A DNA stretch of 47,985 bases from Candidatus Omnitrophota bacterium (GCA_026387085.1 JAPLMK010000093.1:1-47985); one strand, 5' to 3'. Counted from the first letter of the stretch, positions 1 through 7,800 are shown. Numbers and translations are program-made. The notes: generated by a model from the letters alone, not told the origin.

Positions 1-13
1 GCGCCGCAAATAA
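1..13 (+). CDS. rplB: Probable 3' end of rplB (ribosomal protein L2), partial
   Basis: Read from base 2, the first bases give Arg-Arg-Lys followed by TAA at 11-13. L2 proteins end in a basic tail, and rplB directly precedes rpsS in S10 operons. The fragment is too short for sequence recognition, so the call rests on gene order. Confidence 0.45.
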
Positions 14-27
14 CAGAGGATATAAAG

Positions 28-312
28 ATGAGCCGGTCGTTAAAAAAAGGACCAATGATCGACCAGAAACTTCTCAAGAAAATTGAGAAGGTGAAGAAAG
101 GCGGACGCAAGGAACAGATTCGCACCTGGAGTCGTTCCAGCCAGATTAGTCCGGAGTTTGTGGGGATGACGATGGCTATTCATAACGGCAAGGTTTTTAT
201 CCCGGTTTACATTACGGAAAATATGGTCGGGCATCGTTTGGGTGAATTTTCGCCTACGCGCACTTTCCGTCATCACGGGATGCATACAGAGCGCTCAATC
301 ACGAAAAAATAA
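28..312 (+). CDS. rpsS: 30S ribosomal protein S19
   Basis: S19 sits in the head of the 30S subunit next to S13 and 16S rRNA. The 94-residue length is normal for the family. The basic N-terminus SRSLKKGP, TWSRSS at residues 33-38 and VGHRLGEF at 67-74 are family signatures. ATG at 28 follows an AGAGGA ribosome-binding site at 15-20. It lies 14 bases after the probable rplB stop and opens the run of complete ribosomal genes. No oddities are seen. Confidence 0.97.
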   Translation: MSRSLKKGPMIDQKLLKKIEKVKKGGRKEQIRTWSRSSQISPEFVGMTMAIHNGKVFIPVYITENMVGHRLGEFSPTRTFRHHGMHTERSITKK

Positions 313-335
313 TCATTTATCCGGATTTTAATAAT

Positions 336-680
336 ATGGCTACCGTGTCAGCGAAAACAAAGTACGTGAGAATCAGTCCTCAGAAAACAAGGGAAGTGCT
401 TTATCTGGTGGAAGGAAAGTCTCCGCTGGAGGCGCTCGGAATCTTAAAAAATCTGCCTCAGCGGCCGGCTCAGCATATTGCCCGGACTATTGCTTCGGCG
501 CTGGCTAATGTCCGCAGCCGGAAATTTTCCGAAGAAAATTTTCGTTTGAAAAGTTTGGTGGTGGAACAGGGTCCGCGCCTGAAGCGCTTTCGGCCGGCTT
601 CCATGGGGAAGGCCGTTTCGGTAGTGCACCGCACGTCGCATTTAAAAGTGGTTTTATCGGACGAATGGGACAAAAAGTAA
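336..680 (+). CDS. rplV: 50S ribosomal protein L22
   Basis: L22 lines the peptide exit tunnel with its long beta-hairpin and binds 23S rRNA. The protein has 114 residues, the usual size. An N-terminal stretch with RISPQKTREV and the C-terminal hairpin region containing GPRLKRFRPASMGKA followed by RTSH are typical. The last 16 bases overlap the start of rpsC in another frame, which suggests translational coupling. The spacer after rpsS is 23 bases and has only a weak ribosome-binding site. Confidence 0.96.
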   Translation: MATVSAKTKYVRISPQKTREVLYLVEGKSPLEALGILKNLPQRPAQHIARTIASALANVRSRKFSEENFRLKSLVVEQGPRLKRFRPASMGKAVSVVHRTSHLKVVLSDEWDKK

Positions 681-1300
681 ATCCAATTTCATTTCGCCTT
701 GGTTTTATCGAGAACTGGCGTTCCAACTGGTTTCAACACCGGAGAATGGGACCGTTTATTCTGGAGGATTATCAGATTCGAAAGTACCTGGCTAAGCGTT
801 TTCCGGATAGCGGGGTAACCCGGGTCGATATTGACCGCTTGGTTGATATTGTCCGCGTTAAGATTAAAGCAAACCGGCCGGGATTGATTATCGGTCGCAA
901 GGGAGCTGAAATAAACACCGTGAGCTCCGAATTGCGTAAGATTTGTTCCAAAGAGGTGACAATTGACGTTACCGAAACGCAAAACTCGGCGACTGATGCG
1001 ACTTTTGTGAGCGGCAGCATCGCGGCGCAACTGAGCCAGAAGGGCCGTTCCTTCCGTTATGTTTGCAAACGGACAATTGAAACTGCCATGCAGCAGGGTG
1101 CCGGCGGGATTAAGATTAAGATATCCGGCCGGTTGGGTGGTGCGGAGATAAGCCGTTGTGAAACCTATAAACAGGGAAAGATACCGCTTCATACCCTGAT
1201 CGCTATAATTGATTATTCCAGCGCGACCGCCTTTACCACCTATGGAACTATCGGGGTGAAGGTTTGGATTTATAAAGGGAACGCTAAAGAGAAGGTATAA
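665..1300 (+). CDS. rpsC: 30S ribosomal protein S3
   Basis: S3 is a 30S head protein at the mRNA entry channel. The 211-residue product starts MGQKVNPISFRLG, the standard S3 N-terminus, which fixes the start at 665 inside the end of rplV. A KH RNA-binding domain is visible with its GxxG loop in IIGRKGAEI at residues 75-83. The C-terminal domain with GRLGGAEISR is also typical. A long antisense reading frame over the same bases is a shadow. Confidence 0.97.
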   Translation: MGQKVNPISFRLGFIENWRSNWFQHRRMGPFILEDYQIRKYLAKRFPDSGVTRVDIDRLVDIVRVKIKANRPGLIIGRKGAEINTVSSELRKICSKEVTIDVTETQNSATDATFVSGSIAAQLSQKGRSFRYVCKRTIETAMQQGAGGIKIKISGRLGGAEISRCETYKQGKIPLHTLIAIIDYSSATAFTTYGTIGVKVWIYKGNAKEKV

Positions 1301-1308
1301 CCATAACG

Positions 1309-1716
1309 ATGGCTTTAATACCAAAACGCGTTAAATTCCGGAATATGCACGGCGGCCGGACTACCGGAAAGGCTACTTCCGGAAACGAACTTTCTTTCGG
1401 CGAGTGCGGCTTGTTGGCGCTGAAGCCCGGTTATTTCACGGAACGGCAGATTGAGGCGGCCCGGGTAGCGGCCACGCACCACCTGAAGGGAAAAGGCAAG
1501 TTGTGGATTCGTGTTTTCCCGGACCGGCCCACCACTAAGAAACCGGCGGAAGTCAGGATGGGAAAAGGGAAAGGTGATTTGTTTCAATGGACGGTGCGTA
1601 TTCTGCCGGGCCGGGTAATTATGGAGTTAACCGGGGCCGGAGTGGATGAGATGAAAGAAGCGTTGCGGTTGGCTTCCGGTAAGTTCCCGTTGGCGACTCG
1701 CGTCATAACCCGATGA
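1309..1716 (+). CDS. rplP: 50S ribosomal protein L16
   Basis: L16 helps organise the A-site region of 23S rRNA. The product has 135 residues, the normal length. Family features include KATSGNELSFGECGLLAL near the N-terminus, ERQIEAAR in the middle and the RMGKGKG stretch at about residues 83-89. It begins 8 bases after rpsC and its last four bases (ATGA) overlap the rpmC start, so translation is probably coupled. Confidence 0.96.
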   Translation: MALIPKRVKFRNMHGGRTTGKATSGNELSFGECGLLALKPGYFTERQIEAARVAATHHLKGKGKLWIRVFPDRPTTKKPAEVRMGKGKGDLFQWTVRILPGRVIMELTGAGVDEMKEALRLASGKFPLATRVITR

Positions 1717-1907
1717 AAAAAAAAGATTTTGATGATTTAAAAAAGTTGGGCGAACTCGAACTTCGGGAAAAGCTCACCGCATTGAAAAATGATCTCTATC
1801 GTCTGCGGATGCAGTTGCGGTTAGGGCAGACAAAGGATAATGCGGCTATTAGTTTAACCCGGAGGGATGTTGCCCGCGTGCTCACGCTTTTGAAGCAAAA
1901 ACGATAA
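1713..1907 (+). CDS. rpmC: 50S ribosomal protein L29
   Basis: L29 is a small helical-hairpin protein near the peptide exit where chaperones and the signal recognition particle dock. The 64-residue product has the two-helix pattern with LREKLTALKNDLYRLR and the C-terminal NAAISLTRRDVARV segment typical of the family. The start codon overlaps the rplP stop as ATGA. Confidence 0.94.
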   Translation: MKKKDFDDLKKLGELELREKLTALKNDLYRLRMQLRLGQTKDNAAISLTRRDVARVLTLLKQKR

Positions 1908-1932
1908 AGGACTTTAGTTTTGATAACCTAAA

Positions 1933-2178
1933 ATGAAAAAGAAATTAGAGGGAATTGTAGTCGGTGATGGAATGGAGAAAACGCGGGTTGCCGTGGTGGA
2001 GCGATTCAGAAGACACCATTTATACCATAAAGAAATAAGAGTCAGGACCCGTTATAAGTTTCACGACCCCAAGAACGAAAGTCATACCGGCGACCGGGTT
2101 ATCATTGAGGAATGTCGGCCGCTGAGTAAGGACAAAAGATGGCGCCTGATAACTATAATTAAATTGGCATCCGGGTAG
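1933..2178 (+). CDS. rpsQ: 30S ribosomal protein S17
   Basis: S17 is an OB-fold protein that binds 16S rRNA early in 30S assembly. The product has 81 residues. The G-x-V-x-x-D-x-M-x-K-T-x-V pattern at the N-terminus, HHLYHKEIRVRTRYKFHDP in the middle and GDRVIIEECRPLSKDKRW are clear family marks. It starts 25 bases after rpmC. Confidence 0.96.
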   Translation: MKKKLEGIVVGDGMEKTRVAVVERFRRHHLYHKEIRVRTRYKFHDPKNESHTGDRVIIEECRPLSKDKRWRLITIIKLASG

Positions 2179-2205
2179 TTTTGCGGATTAAGGAATAATT
2201 AAAAC

Positions 2206-2574
2206 ATGGTTCAATTAAGAACGATTTTGGAAGTAGCCGATAATACTGGAGCAAAGAAAATTATGTGTTTCGGTATTCCAGGTGGTACCCGCAAGCGCAC
2301 GGCCGGCATCGGAGACGTGATTGTGGCTACGGTTAAGGACGCCCTTCCCGTCGGCTCCGTAAAAAAGAAAGAAGTAGTCCGGGCCGTAGTGGTGCGTACC
2401 CGGAACCGCATTGCCCGGGCGGATGGTTCCTATCTTTCTTTTGACCACAACAGCGCGGTTATTGTTGACGTGGACAATAACCCCAGGGGCACCAGGGTTT
2501 TTGGACCGGTTGCCCGGGAACTGCGGGATAAGAATTTCGCTAAAATCATTTCTTTGGCTCCGGAAGTGCTGTAG
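2206..2574 (+). CDS. rplN: 50S ribosomal protein L14
   Basis: L14 forms part of the intersubunit bridge region of the 50S subunit. Its 122 residues match the usual length. The protein starts MVQLRTILEVADNTGAK, a strongly conserved N-terminus, and contains GDVIVATVKDALP and the C-terminal GTRVFGPVARELR. A run of short antisense frames over it is not coding. Confidence 0.97.
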   Translation: MVQLRTILEVADNTGAKKIMCFGIPGGTRKRTAGIGDVIVATVKDALPVGSVKKKEVVRAVVVRTRNRIARADGSYLSFDHNSAVIVDVDNNPRGTRVFGPVARELRDKNFAKIISLAPEVL

Positions 2575-2597
2575 GGTTAAAATTTAAAAACAATATT

Positions 2598-2981
2598 ATG
2601 AAATTACGCAAGGGTGATTTTGTGCAGGTGATGACGGGCAAGGATAAGGGCAAAAAAGGCCGGATATTAAGGGTTTACCCCCAGAAAGATAAGGCCCTGG
2701 TGGAGGGTGTTAATTTTGTCAAGCGGCACACTAAACCGGGCCGGGTTGACCGCCAGGGCGGGATAATCCAGAAGGAGGCGCCGCTGGCGTTGCCCGGATT
2801 GAGTTATTTTTGTTTGAAATGCAATCATACGACACGGGTGCTGGCGTTGCCCGGATTGAGTTATTTTTGTTTGAAATGCAATCATACGACACGGGTTGGT
2901 TTTAAGTTTATCAGCGAGAATAAAATTAGATACTGCAAGAAATGCGGTGAATTGATTGAGAGTAGCCAGGGGAAACGATGA
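2598..2981 (+). CDS. rplX: 50S ribosomal protein L24 with an internal 19-residue duplication
   Basis: L24 is an assembly initiator that binds 23S rRNA through a KOW domain, seen here as GDFVQVMTGKDKGKKG at residues 6-21. Many bacterial L24 proteins end in a zinc-ribbon with two CxxC pairs. This one has three: C72-C75, C91-C94 and C113-C116. The extra pair comes from an exact repeat of residues 63-81 at 82-100, encoded by two identical 57-base units at 2783-2839 and 2840-2896. Length is 127 residues; removing one copy gives 108, the usual size. The 3' end overlaps rplE by ATGA. Recent duplication or an assembly error both fit. Confidence 0.95.
   Translation: MKLRKGDFVQVMTGKDKGKKGRILRVYPQKDKALVEGVNFVKRHTKPGRVDRQGGIIQKEAPLALPGLSYFCLKCNHTTRVLALPGLSYFCLKCNHTTRVGFKFISENKIRYCKKCGELIESSQGKR
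2783..2896 (+). repeat. Exact 57-base tandem duplication inside rplX
   Basis: Units 2783-2839 and 2840-2896 are identical base for base and keep the reading frame, each coding 19 residues that include one CxxC pair. The flanking bases differ, so the repeat is exactly two units. The absence of any substitution points to a very recent event or to an artefact of read assembly. Confidence 0.98.
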
Positions 2982-3523
2982 CACGAATTTTCGAAAGATA
3001 CCGAGATGAAATTGTTCCGAAATTGCAGGCGGAGTTTAAGCACAAAAACCGGATGGCGGTCGGCAAGATGCTGAAGGTGGTTGTGAGCGTCGGCCTCGGA
3101 AAAATTAACAAGGAAGAAAAGGCGGTAGAGGAGATTCTGGCTACCCTGGGCGCGATTACCGGTCAGAAACCGGTTATCAGGCGCGCCCGAAAATCGATCG
3201 CCAATTTTAATTTGCGCGAAGGAGATTTGGTCGGCGCTTTCGTAACTTTGCGCGGGAAAAGAATGTATGAATTCTTCGACCGGCTGGTGACCTTTGCCCT
3301 GCCGCGCGTGCGAGATTTCCGGGGTTTACCTCTTTCCGGTTTTGACCGGAGCGGAAACTATAGTTTTGGCATGACGGAACAGACCGTTTTTCCGGAAGTA
3401 GACTACAATAAAGTAGAAAAGGTTTTTGGAATGAACATAAATCTGGTATGTAACGCTAAAAATAAGGAAGAGGCGAAGGCGTTGTTGATTGCCTTGGGTT
3501 TACCTCTAGATAAAGGAATATAA
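2978..3523 (+). CDS. rplE: 50S ribosomal protein L5
   Basis: L5 binds 5S rRNA in the central protuberance. The 181-residue product is standard length. Recognisable parts are the N-terminal KHKNRMAVGKMLKVVVSVGLG, TGQKPVIRRARKSIANFNLR and the C-terminal DYNKVEKVFGMNI. It begins in an ATGA overlap with rplX and ends in a TAATG overlap with rpsN, so the three genes are likely translationally coupled. Confidence 0.97.
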   Translation: MTRIFERYRDEIVPKLQAEFKHKNRMAVGKMLKVVVSVGLGKINKEEKAVEEILATLGAITGQKPVIRRARKSIANFNLREGDLVGAFVTLRGKRMYEFFDRLVTFALPRVRDFRGLPLSGFDRSGNYSFGMTEQTVFPEVDYNKVEKVFGMNINLVCNAKNKEEAKALLIALGLPLDKGI

Positions 3524-3705
3524 TGGCGAGAAAAGCGTTGTTGCAGAAAAATTTACATCCTAAGTACCCGGTACGACATCGCAACCGGTGTTTAATCTGC
3601 GGAAGACCGCGCGGTTATTTGCGCCGGTTCGGTTTGTGCCGAATCTGTTTTCGCGAGCGTGCCAGCCGTGGTGAAATTCCTGGTGTGGTGAAGTCCAGCT
3701 GGTAA
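3523..3705 (+). CDS. rpsN: 30S ribosomal protein S14, short zinc-binding type
   Basis: S14 completes the 30S head. This is the 60-residue type Z form with a zinc-binding set C23-x2-C26 and C39-x2-C42 (CLICGRPRGYLRRFGLCRIC). The C-terminal half FRERASRGEIPGVVKSSW is close to the family consensus. ATG at 3523 shares one base with the rplE stop (TAATG). Confidence 0.97.
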   Translation: MARKALLQKNLHPKYPVRHRNRCLICGRPRGYLRRFGLCRICFRERASRGEIPGVVKSSW

Positions 3706-3751
3706 TCGGGTCTGTTTTGGAAGGACGTTTGTTATTATAAGCGAGGGGATA

Positions 3752-4150
3752 ATGGTTAACGACCCAATTGGTGATTTGTTGATACGTATCAAGAACGGCG
3801 GAAGCGCTAAGAAGACGGAAATCAAGGTGCCTTCCTCGCGCATGAAAGAAGCAATCCTCAAGATTCTTTCCGGTTCGGGGTTTGTGTCCGGTTATGAATT
3901 ACGGGAAAAATCCGGTCGGAAGGAATTAGTGGTGAAATTAAAATACGACGCTAATTCTGTTCACGCGATTAAAGGCGTAAAAAGAATGAGCACTCCCGGT
4001 TGCCATATTTATATTGCCAGTTCCGAAATTAATCAGCAAATTAGGGGACGGGATAAACTGGGAATTATTTCCACTTCCCGGGGTGTAGTGTCGCATTACG
4101 AAGCCAAAAAACAAGGATTGGGCGGCAAATTTCTGGCGCTTGTCTGGTAG
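3752..4150 (+). CDS. rpsH: 30S ribosomal protein S8
   Basis: S8 binds the central domain of 16S rRNA and in Escherichia coli also represses the spc operon. The product has 132 residues. The N-terminal DPIGDLLIRIKNG and the C-terminal STSRGVVSHYEAKKQGLGG are family motifs. An AAGCGAGGGG ribosome-binding region precedes ATG 3752. It is the last gene before the unusual 303-base gap at 4151-4453. Confidence 0.97.
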   Translation: MVNDPIGDLLIRIKNGGSAKKTEIKVPSSRMKEAILKILSGSGFVSGYELREKSGRKELVVKLKYDANSVHAIKGVKRMSTPGCHIYIASSEINQQIRGRDKLGIISTSRGVVSHYEAKKQGLGGKFLALVW

Positions 4151-4221
4151 TAGGATGTGTCTTTCATGAAAAGAAGGTGTTCAGTTAACAAAACTTAATT
4201 TTTGTTTTTCTCAAGTGAAGA

Positions 4222-4250
4222 TTGTCTCTTTTGTGTACTTTGCGTACTAT
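4222..4250 (+). promoter_or_regulatory. Candidate sigma70 promoter inside the ribosomal operon
   Basis: TTGTCT at 4222-4227 and TACTAT at 4245-4250 are separated by 17 bases. Transcription would begin near 4257, just before the structured region at 4281. Both hexamers depart from consensus by two bases, so this is a moderate candidate. The surrounding bases 4151-4280 are AT-rich and contain no gene that I can see. Confidence 0.4.
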
Positions 4251-4280
4251 TTTTAGTTTTAAACTAGCAAGCGAGGATGT

Positions 4281-4435
4281 TGGTTCGCGGAACTTAGCGT
4301 AGAGACGGAAACAAGACAAGCAATACGGAGGTTTGAGTATCCGGGGTCTCGCCTTGAAGTACAAGGCGGAAACACGGAGAGGCTCAAGCCGGAGTTGAGT
4401 GGTCTTGTCCGGCTCGAAGATTGTTCAGCGAACCA
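4281..4435 (+). ncRNA. Rod-like structured RNA between rpsH and rplF, candidate leader
   Basis: The 155 bases fold on paper into one long interrupted hairpin. Paired segments, outside to inside, are 4281-4288 with 4428-4435 (8 bp), 4290-4293 with 4423-4426, 4302-4304 with 4413-4415, 4306-4309 with 4408-4411, 4312-4317 with 4402-4407, 4330-4337 with 4383-4390 (8 bp), 4340-4343 with 4375-4378 and 4349-4356 with 4362-4369 (8 bp). The end loop is AAGTA. That makes about 45 pairs with few interruptions. It lies 18 bases before rplF, which has no clear ribosome-binding site. It could be an autoregulatory leader of the rplF-secY part of the operon, or an inserted palindromic element. I recognise no known RNA family. 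Confidence 0.6.
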
Positions 4436-4453
4436 GATATCTGAGCGCCCATT

Positions 4454-5038
4454 ATGGCGAAATTAGGCAAACGACCGATTACGATTCCCGAAGGCGTGAA
4501 AGTTTCCCTGGAAACCGGTGTTTTAAACATGGTCGGACCGGCGGGTAAATTGAGCGTAGCTATTCCGCCAACCCTTTTGGTGGTTTTGGATAAAGAAAAG
4601 ATCAGGGTTAATTGCGCGGTTATGGCTCAGGGTTTTGCTAAGAAGGCGGAGCGAAAATTAGAGGGAGTGCGAGGGCTTATCCGCTCTTTAATTAACAGCC
4701 GGTTAGTTGCCGTTAAAAACGGTTGCCTTAAAAAACTTGAGGTAATCGGGGTGGGTTATCAGGCCGAAGTAAAAGGGAAGGAATTAGTTCTTAAGGTCGG
4801 TTTTTCCCATCCGATTAAACTTGTCATTCCCGAAGGTATAAAAGTAGTGGTGGAAAAGATTTTGATTACTATTTCCGGAGTTAATCCGGAAATAGTGGGT
4901 AATTTTGCCGCCCGGATAAGATTGGTAAAGCCGCCGGAACCTTACGGAGGCAAAGGTATACGTTATCAGGGGGAATATGTCCGGCATAAGGTCGGAAAGA
5001 CCGCCGGCGCGGCCGGAGCCACCGGTGGAGCCAAATAA
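4454..5038 (+). CDS. rplF: 50S ribosomal protein L6
   Basis: L6 binds near the sarcin-ricin loop and the factor-binding site. The 194-residue product has the N-terminal GKRPITIPEGVKV and the two repeated alpha/beta domains. The signature PEPYGGKGIRY lies near residues 157-167. The C-terminal tail after HKVGK is Ala/Gly-rich (about 13 residues), making the protein slightly longer than the usual 177-180. Start ATG 4454 has no obvious Shine-Dalgarno sequence, unusual within this operon. Confidence 0.96.
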   Translation: MAKLGKRPITIPEGVKVSLETGVLNMVGPAGKLSVAIPPTLLVVLDKEKIRVNCAVMAQGFAKKAERKLEGVRGLIRSLINSRLVAVKNGCLKKLEVIGVGYQAEVKGKELVLKVGFSHPIKLVIPEGIKVVVEKILITISGVNPEIVGNFAARIRLVKPPEPYGGKGIRYQGEYVRHKVGKTAGAAGATGGAK

Positions 5039-5071
5039 CGGTAAGCGCACATTAAGGATAAAATCAAAATA

Positions 5072-5440
5072 ATGATTAAAGATAAAAAAGAACGGCGTCA
5101 CATGCGGCATCGGCGGTTTATCAAACGGCTGATACCCGGGGGTACAAAGCCGCGGATTTTAGTGCGGAAAAGCTTAAAGTATATTTACGCGCTTTTAATT
5201 GATGATGCAAAAGGAAAGGTAATTTTAACTGTTTCCAGCATGTCTCAGATACCGGCCGGCGATTTGAAAAAAAACAGCCGGAAGAATGTGGCGGCTGCGG
5301 AATTGGTAGGTAAGGCAATGGCTGAGGCCGCTTTGAAAGCCGGCTATCAGGAAGTTATTTTTGACCGCGGCGGGTATCTTTATCACGGAAAAGTAAAGGC
5401 GCTTGCGGAAGCAGCCCGGGCAGCCGGACTTAAGTTCTGA
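5072..5440 (+). CDS. rplR: 50S ribosomal protein L18
   Basis: L18 binds 5S rRNA together with L5. The product has 122 residues. The N-terminal basic RRHMRHRRFIKR, the RILVRKSLKYIYALLIDD strand region and the C-terminal IIFDRGGYLYHGKVKALAEAAR-type segment (VIFDRGGYLYHGKV here) identify it. ATG at 5072 is preferred; an internal ATG at 5102 would trim ten basic residues. Confidence 0.95.
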   Translation: MIKDKKERRHMRHRRFIKRLIPGGTKPRILVRKSLKYIYALLIDDAKGKVILTVSSMSQIPAGDLKKNSRKNVAAAELVGKAMAEAALKAGYQEVIFDRGGYLYHGKVKALAEAARAAGLKF

Positions 5441-5464
5441 TACAAAAACGGAATTGTCTAAAAA

Positions 5465-5947
5465 ATGGTAGAAAAAAAACGTAAAAAAAGCGGTAATTTT
5501 AAGCGGAAAAAATTCGGTAATGATGGTTCTTACGAAAAAGTTGTGCGTATTAACCGGATTAGCAAGACGGTTGCCGGCGGACGCCGCATGCGTTTTAATG
5601 CCCTGGTAATCGTGGGAGATAAAAAAGGCAAGGTCGGTGTTGGTTTAGCCAAAGCAAAAGAAGTTTCGCTGGCGATCGATAAAGCCCGGCGGTTGGCTCT
5701 GCGGCACATGGCTGTTGTGGTTATGGACGGAAATACCATACCGCATGAGATGCTGGTAAAATTTAAGGCGGTAAAGATTCTTCTGAAGCCGGCCCGGCGC
5801 GGCCGGGGAATTGTAGCGGGTCAAACTCTGCGCGCGGTCGCGGAAGCGGCTGGCATTAAGGACCTGGTAACAAAAATCATCGGAAGCACCAATCCGGTTA
5901 ATGTGGCTAAAGCAGCCATGAAAGGGTTGACTGGTTATCTGCCATGA
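5465..5947 (+). CDS. rpsE: 30S ribosomal protein S5
   Basis: S5 sits at the mRNA entry site and affects decoding fidelity. The product has 160 residues. The GRRMRFNALVIVGDKKGKVG block and the C-terminal GSTNPVNVAKA segment are conserved in the family. Its stop overlaps the rplO start as ATGA. In most bacteria rpmD (L30) lies between these two genes; here there is no room for it. Confidence 0.96.
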   Translation: MVEKKRKKSGNFKRKKFGNDGSYEKVVRINRISKTVAGGRRMRFNALVIVGDKKGKVGVGLAKAKEVSLAIDKARRLALRHMAVVVMDGNTIPHEMLVKFKAVKILLKPARRGRGIVAGQTLRAVAEAAGIKDLVTKIIGSTNPVNVAKAAMKGLTGYLP

Positions 5948-6483
5948 AATTAAACGAAATTGGAAGACCAAAGGGAAGCAATAAGAAGGTAAAAAGACGG
6001 GGCCGGGGCGGCGCGAGCGGGCACGGCGGTACATCAACCCGCGGACACAAGGGACAAAAGTCACGCACCGGCGGCGGCGTAAGGCCGGGATTCGAAGGCG
6101 GGCAGATGCCCTTAATCCGCCGGATTCCTAAACTCGGCTTTACTTCGCGGCGCAAAGACCGGTACCAGATTATAAACGTAGAAGACCTTTCCCGTTTTCC
6201 GGAAAATACCCTGGTGAATCACGAAGTTCTTTTTTCGGCCGGCTTGATTAAAAAAAGGTTGCCGGTTAAAGTGCTGGGATACGGTGATTTGAAAATTTCC
6301 CTTAAGGTAGAGGCCGGTTTCTTCAGCAAGCAGGCCGAAAAAAAGATAACCGAGGCCCAAGGCCAGGTGATCTTTGTTAAGGTGAAGAGTTCGAAAACCA
6401 AAGAGGAAGAGCGGAACGCGAAAGCGAAAACCCCACCCCCGGAAATAAAAAAACTAAAAGAGAAATCGAAAAAGAAATTATAA
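5944..6483 (+). CDS. rplO: 50S ribosomal protein L15 with a charged C-terminal tail
   Basis: L15 is a late assembly protein of the 50S core. The Gly/Arg-rich N-terminus (GRGGASGHGGTSTRGHKGQ) and FEGGQMPLIRRIPKLGF at residues 50-66 identify it. The protein has 179 residues, roughly 30 more than usual. The excess is a Lys/Glu-rich tail from about residue 145 to the end with a PPP stretch. The gene overlaps rpsE by ATGA and its stop abuts the secY start. Confidence 0.95.
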   Translation: MKLNEIGRPKGSNKKVKRRGRGGASGHGGTSTRGHKGQKSRTGGGVRPGFEGGQMPLIRRIPKLGFTSRRKDRYQIINVEDLSRFPENTLVNHEVLFSAGLIKKRLPVKVLGYGDLKISLKVEAGFFSKQAEKKITEAQGQVIFVKVKSSKTKEEERNAKAKTPPPEIKKLKEKSKKKL

Positions 6484-7800
6484 ATGGCAAATTTATCCCC
6501 GTTTCGTGACAGCCTGAAAATTCCAGACCTCCGGAGGAAAATCCTGATTGTGCTGGGGCTATTGTGTGTCTACCGGTTTGGTTGTTACATTCCGGTTCCC
6601 GGTATTGACGGCCAGGCGCTTTCTCAATTCTTCAACCAGGTCCAGGGGACTCTTTTTGGCGTGGCTGACCTTTTTACCGGGGGCGCTCTTTCCCAGGCGA
6701 CCATTTTTGCTCTGGGCATCATGCCCTACATTTCCGTCTCCATTGTTCTGGAACTTTTGACTACGATGGTGCCGGCTCTGGAGCAAATGGTTAAGAGCGG
6801 CGCGGACGGGCGGAGAAAACTTACCCAGATGACCCGTCAGCTAACCGTAGTTTTGTGTCTTTTTCAGGGTATGATGGTCAGTCTCTGGCTGGAAAATCCG
6901 GCTAGTTTCGGCGGAGTTAAGATTGTGGCTGACCCCGGCTGGTCATTCCGTATTATTGCCACGCTTACCCTGACTGCCGGTACAATTTTCCTGATGTGGC
7001 TGGGAGAGCAGATTACCGAGAAAGGCATCGGTAACGGAATCTCCCTGATTATCAGTCTGGGCATCATCTCCCGCTATCCGACTGCGGTTAAGCAGGTAAT
7101 CGAGCTAATGCAGCAGGGAAGGCTTTCCGGTTTAAGTATTATTCTGATGCTGATTTTGATTGTCGTGGTAGTCGGAGCCACTATTCTTTTGTTGGAGGGA
7201 GAACGCCGCGTCCCGGTTCAGTATGCCCGAAGGGTTGTGGGCCGGAAGCAGTACGGCGGGCAGAACACCTATCTGCCGGTTAAGATTAACCAGGGTGGTG
7301 TCATCCCGCTTATTTTCGCGGTATCCATCCTGATGTTTCCCGCTACTATTTTGCGTTTTTACAAGGGCGCTTTCGCCGTGAAACTTACCGGCCTGCTGGA
7401 CCAGGGCGGATTATTGTATAATTTTCTGTACGCGGCCCTGACAATTTTCTTCTGTTATTTTTACGCCGCGGTAAGTTTTAAGCCGGAAAAGGTAGCCGAT
7501 GATCTTCGTAAATACGGCGGTTTTGTCGCCGGTATCCGACCCGGTCGCGCCACCAGCGAATATCTGGAGAAAATTTTACTTTTCGTTACCCTGCCCGGAG
7601 CGGTCTTTCTGGTCACAATTGCTCTTTTTCCGCACCTTATTACGCGTGTTTTTAAGATTCCATATCTGGTCAGCAGTCTTTTCGGCGGAATCGGTTTGCT
7701 GATTGTGGTGGCGGTGTTGATTGAGACGATGCGTCAGATTGAGGCGCATCTTTTAATGCGCCATTACGAGGGATTTCTGAAGAAGGCCCGCATCCGATAA
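6484..7800 (+). CDS. secY: Protein translocase subunit SecY
   Basis: SecY is the channel of the Sec translocon in the inner membrane. The 438 residues show about ten hydrophobic segments. RFGCYIPVPGIDGQAL near the N-terminus, LGIMPYISVSIVLELL, the cytoplasmic loop with GERRVPVQYARR, and PGRATSEYLEKIL near the C-terminus match the family. ATG 6484 follows the rplO stop directly. Its location at the end of the spc segment is canonical. Confidence 0.97.
   Translation: MANLSPFRDSLKIPDLRRKILIVLGLLCVYRFGCYIPVPGIDGQALSQFFNQVQGTLFGVADLFTGGALSQATIFALGIMPYISVSIVLELLTTMVPALEQMVKSGADGRRKLTQMTRQLTVVLCLFQGMMVSLWLENPASFGGVKIVADPGWSFRIIATLTLTAGTIFLMWLGEQITEKGIGNGISLIISLGIISRYPTAVKQVIELMQQGRLSGLSIILMLILIVVVVGATILLLEGERRVPVQYARRVVGRKQYGGQNTYLPVKINQGGVIPLIFAVSILMFPATILRFYKGAFAVKLTGLLDQGGLLYNFLYAALTIFFCYFYAAVSFKPEKVADDLRKYGGFVAGIRPGRATSEYLEKILLFVTLPGAVFLVTIALFPHLITRVFKIPYLVSSLFGGIGLLIVVAVLIETMRQIEAHLLMRHYEGFLKKARIR

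Noticed and set aside
689..1324. 211-codon minus-strand reading frame
   Set aside because: It lies entirely over rpsC, which has clear family motifs; the antisense product matches nothing I recognise.
4281..4435. Integron attC site or group II intron piece
   Set aside because: No integrase or reverse transcriptase is near, and no attC core boxes or domain V-like hairpin could be found.
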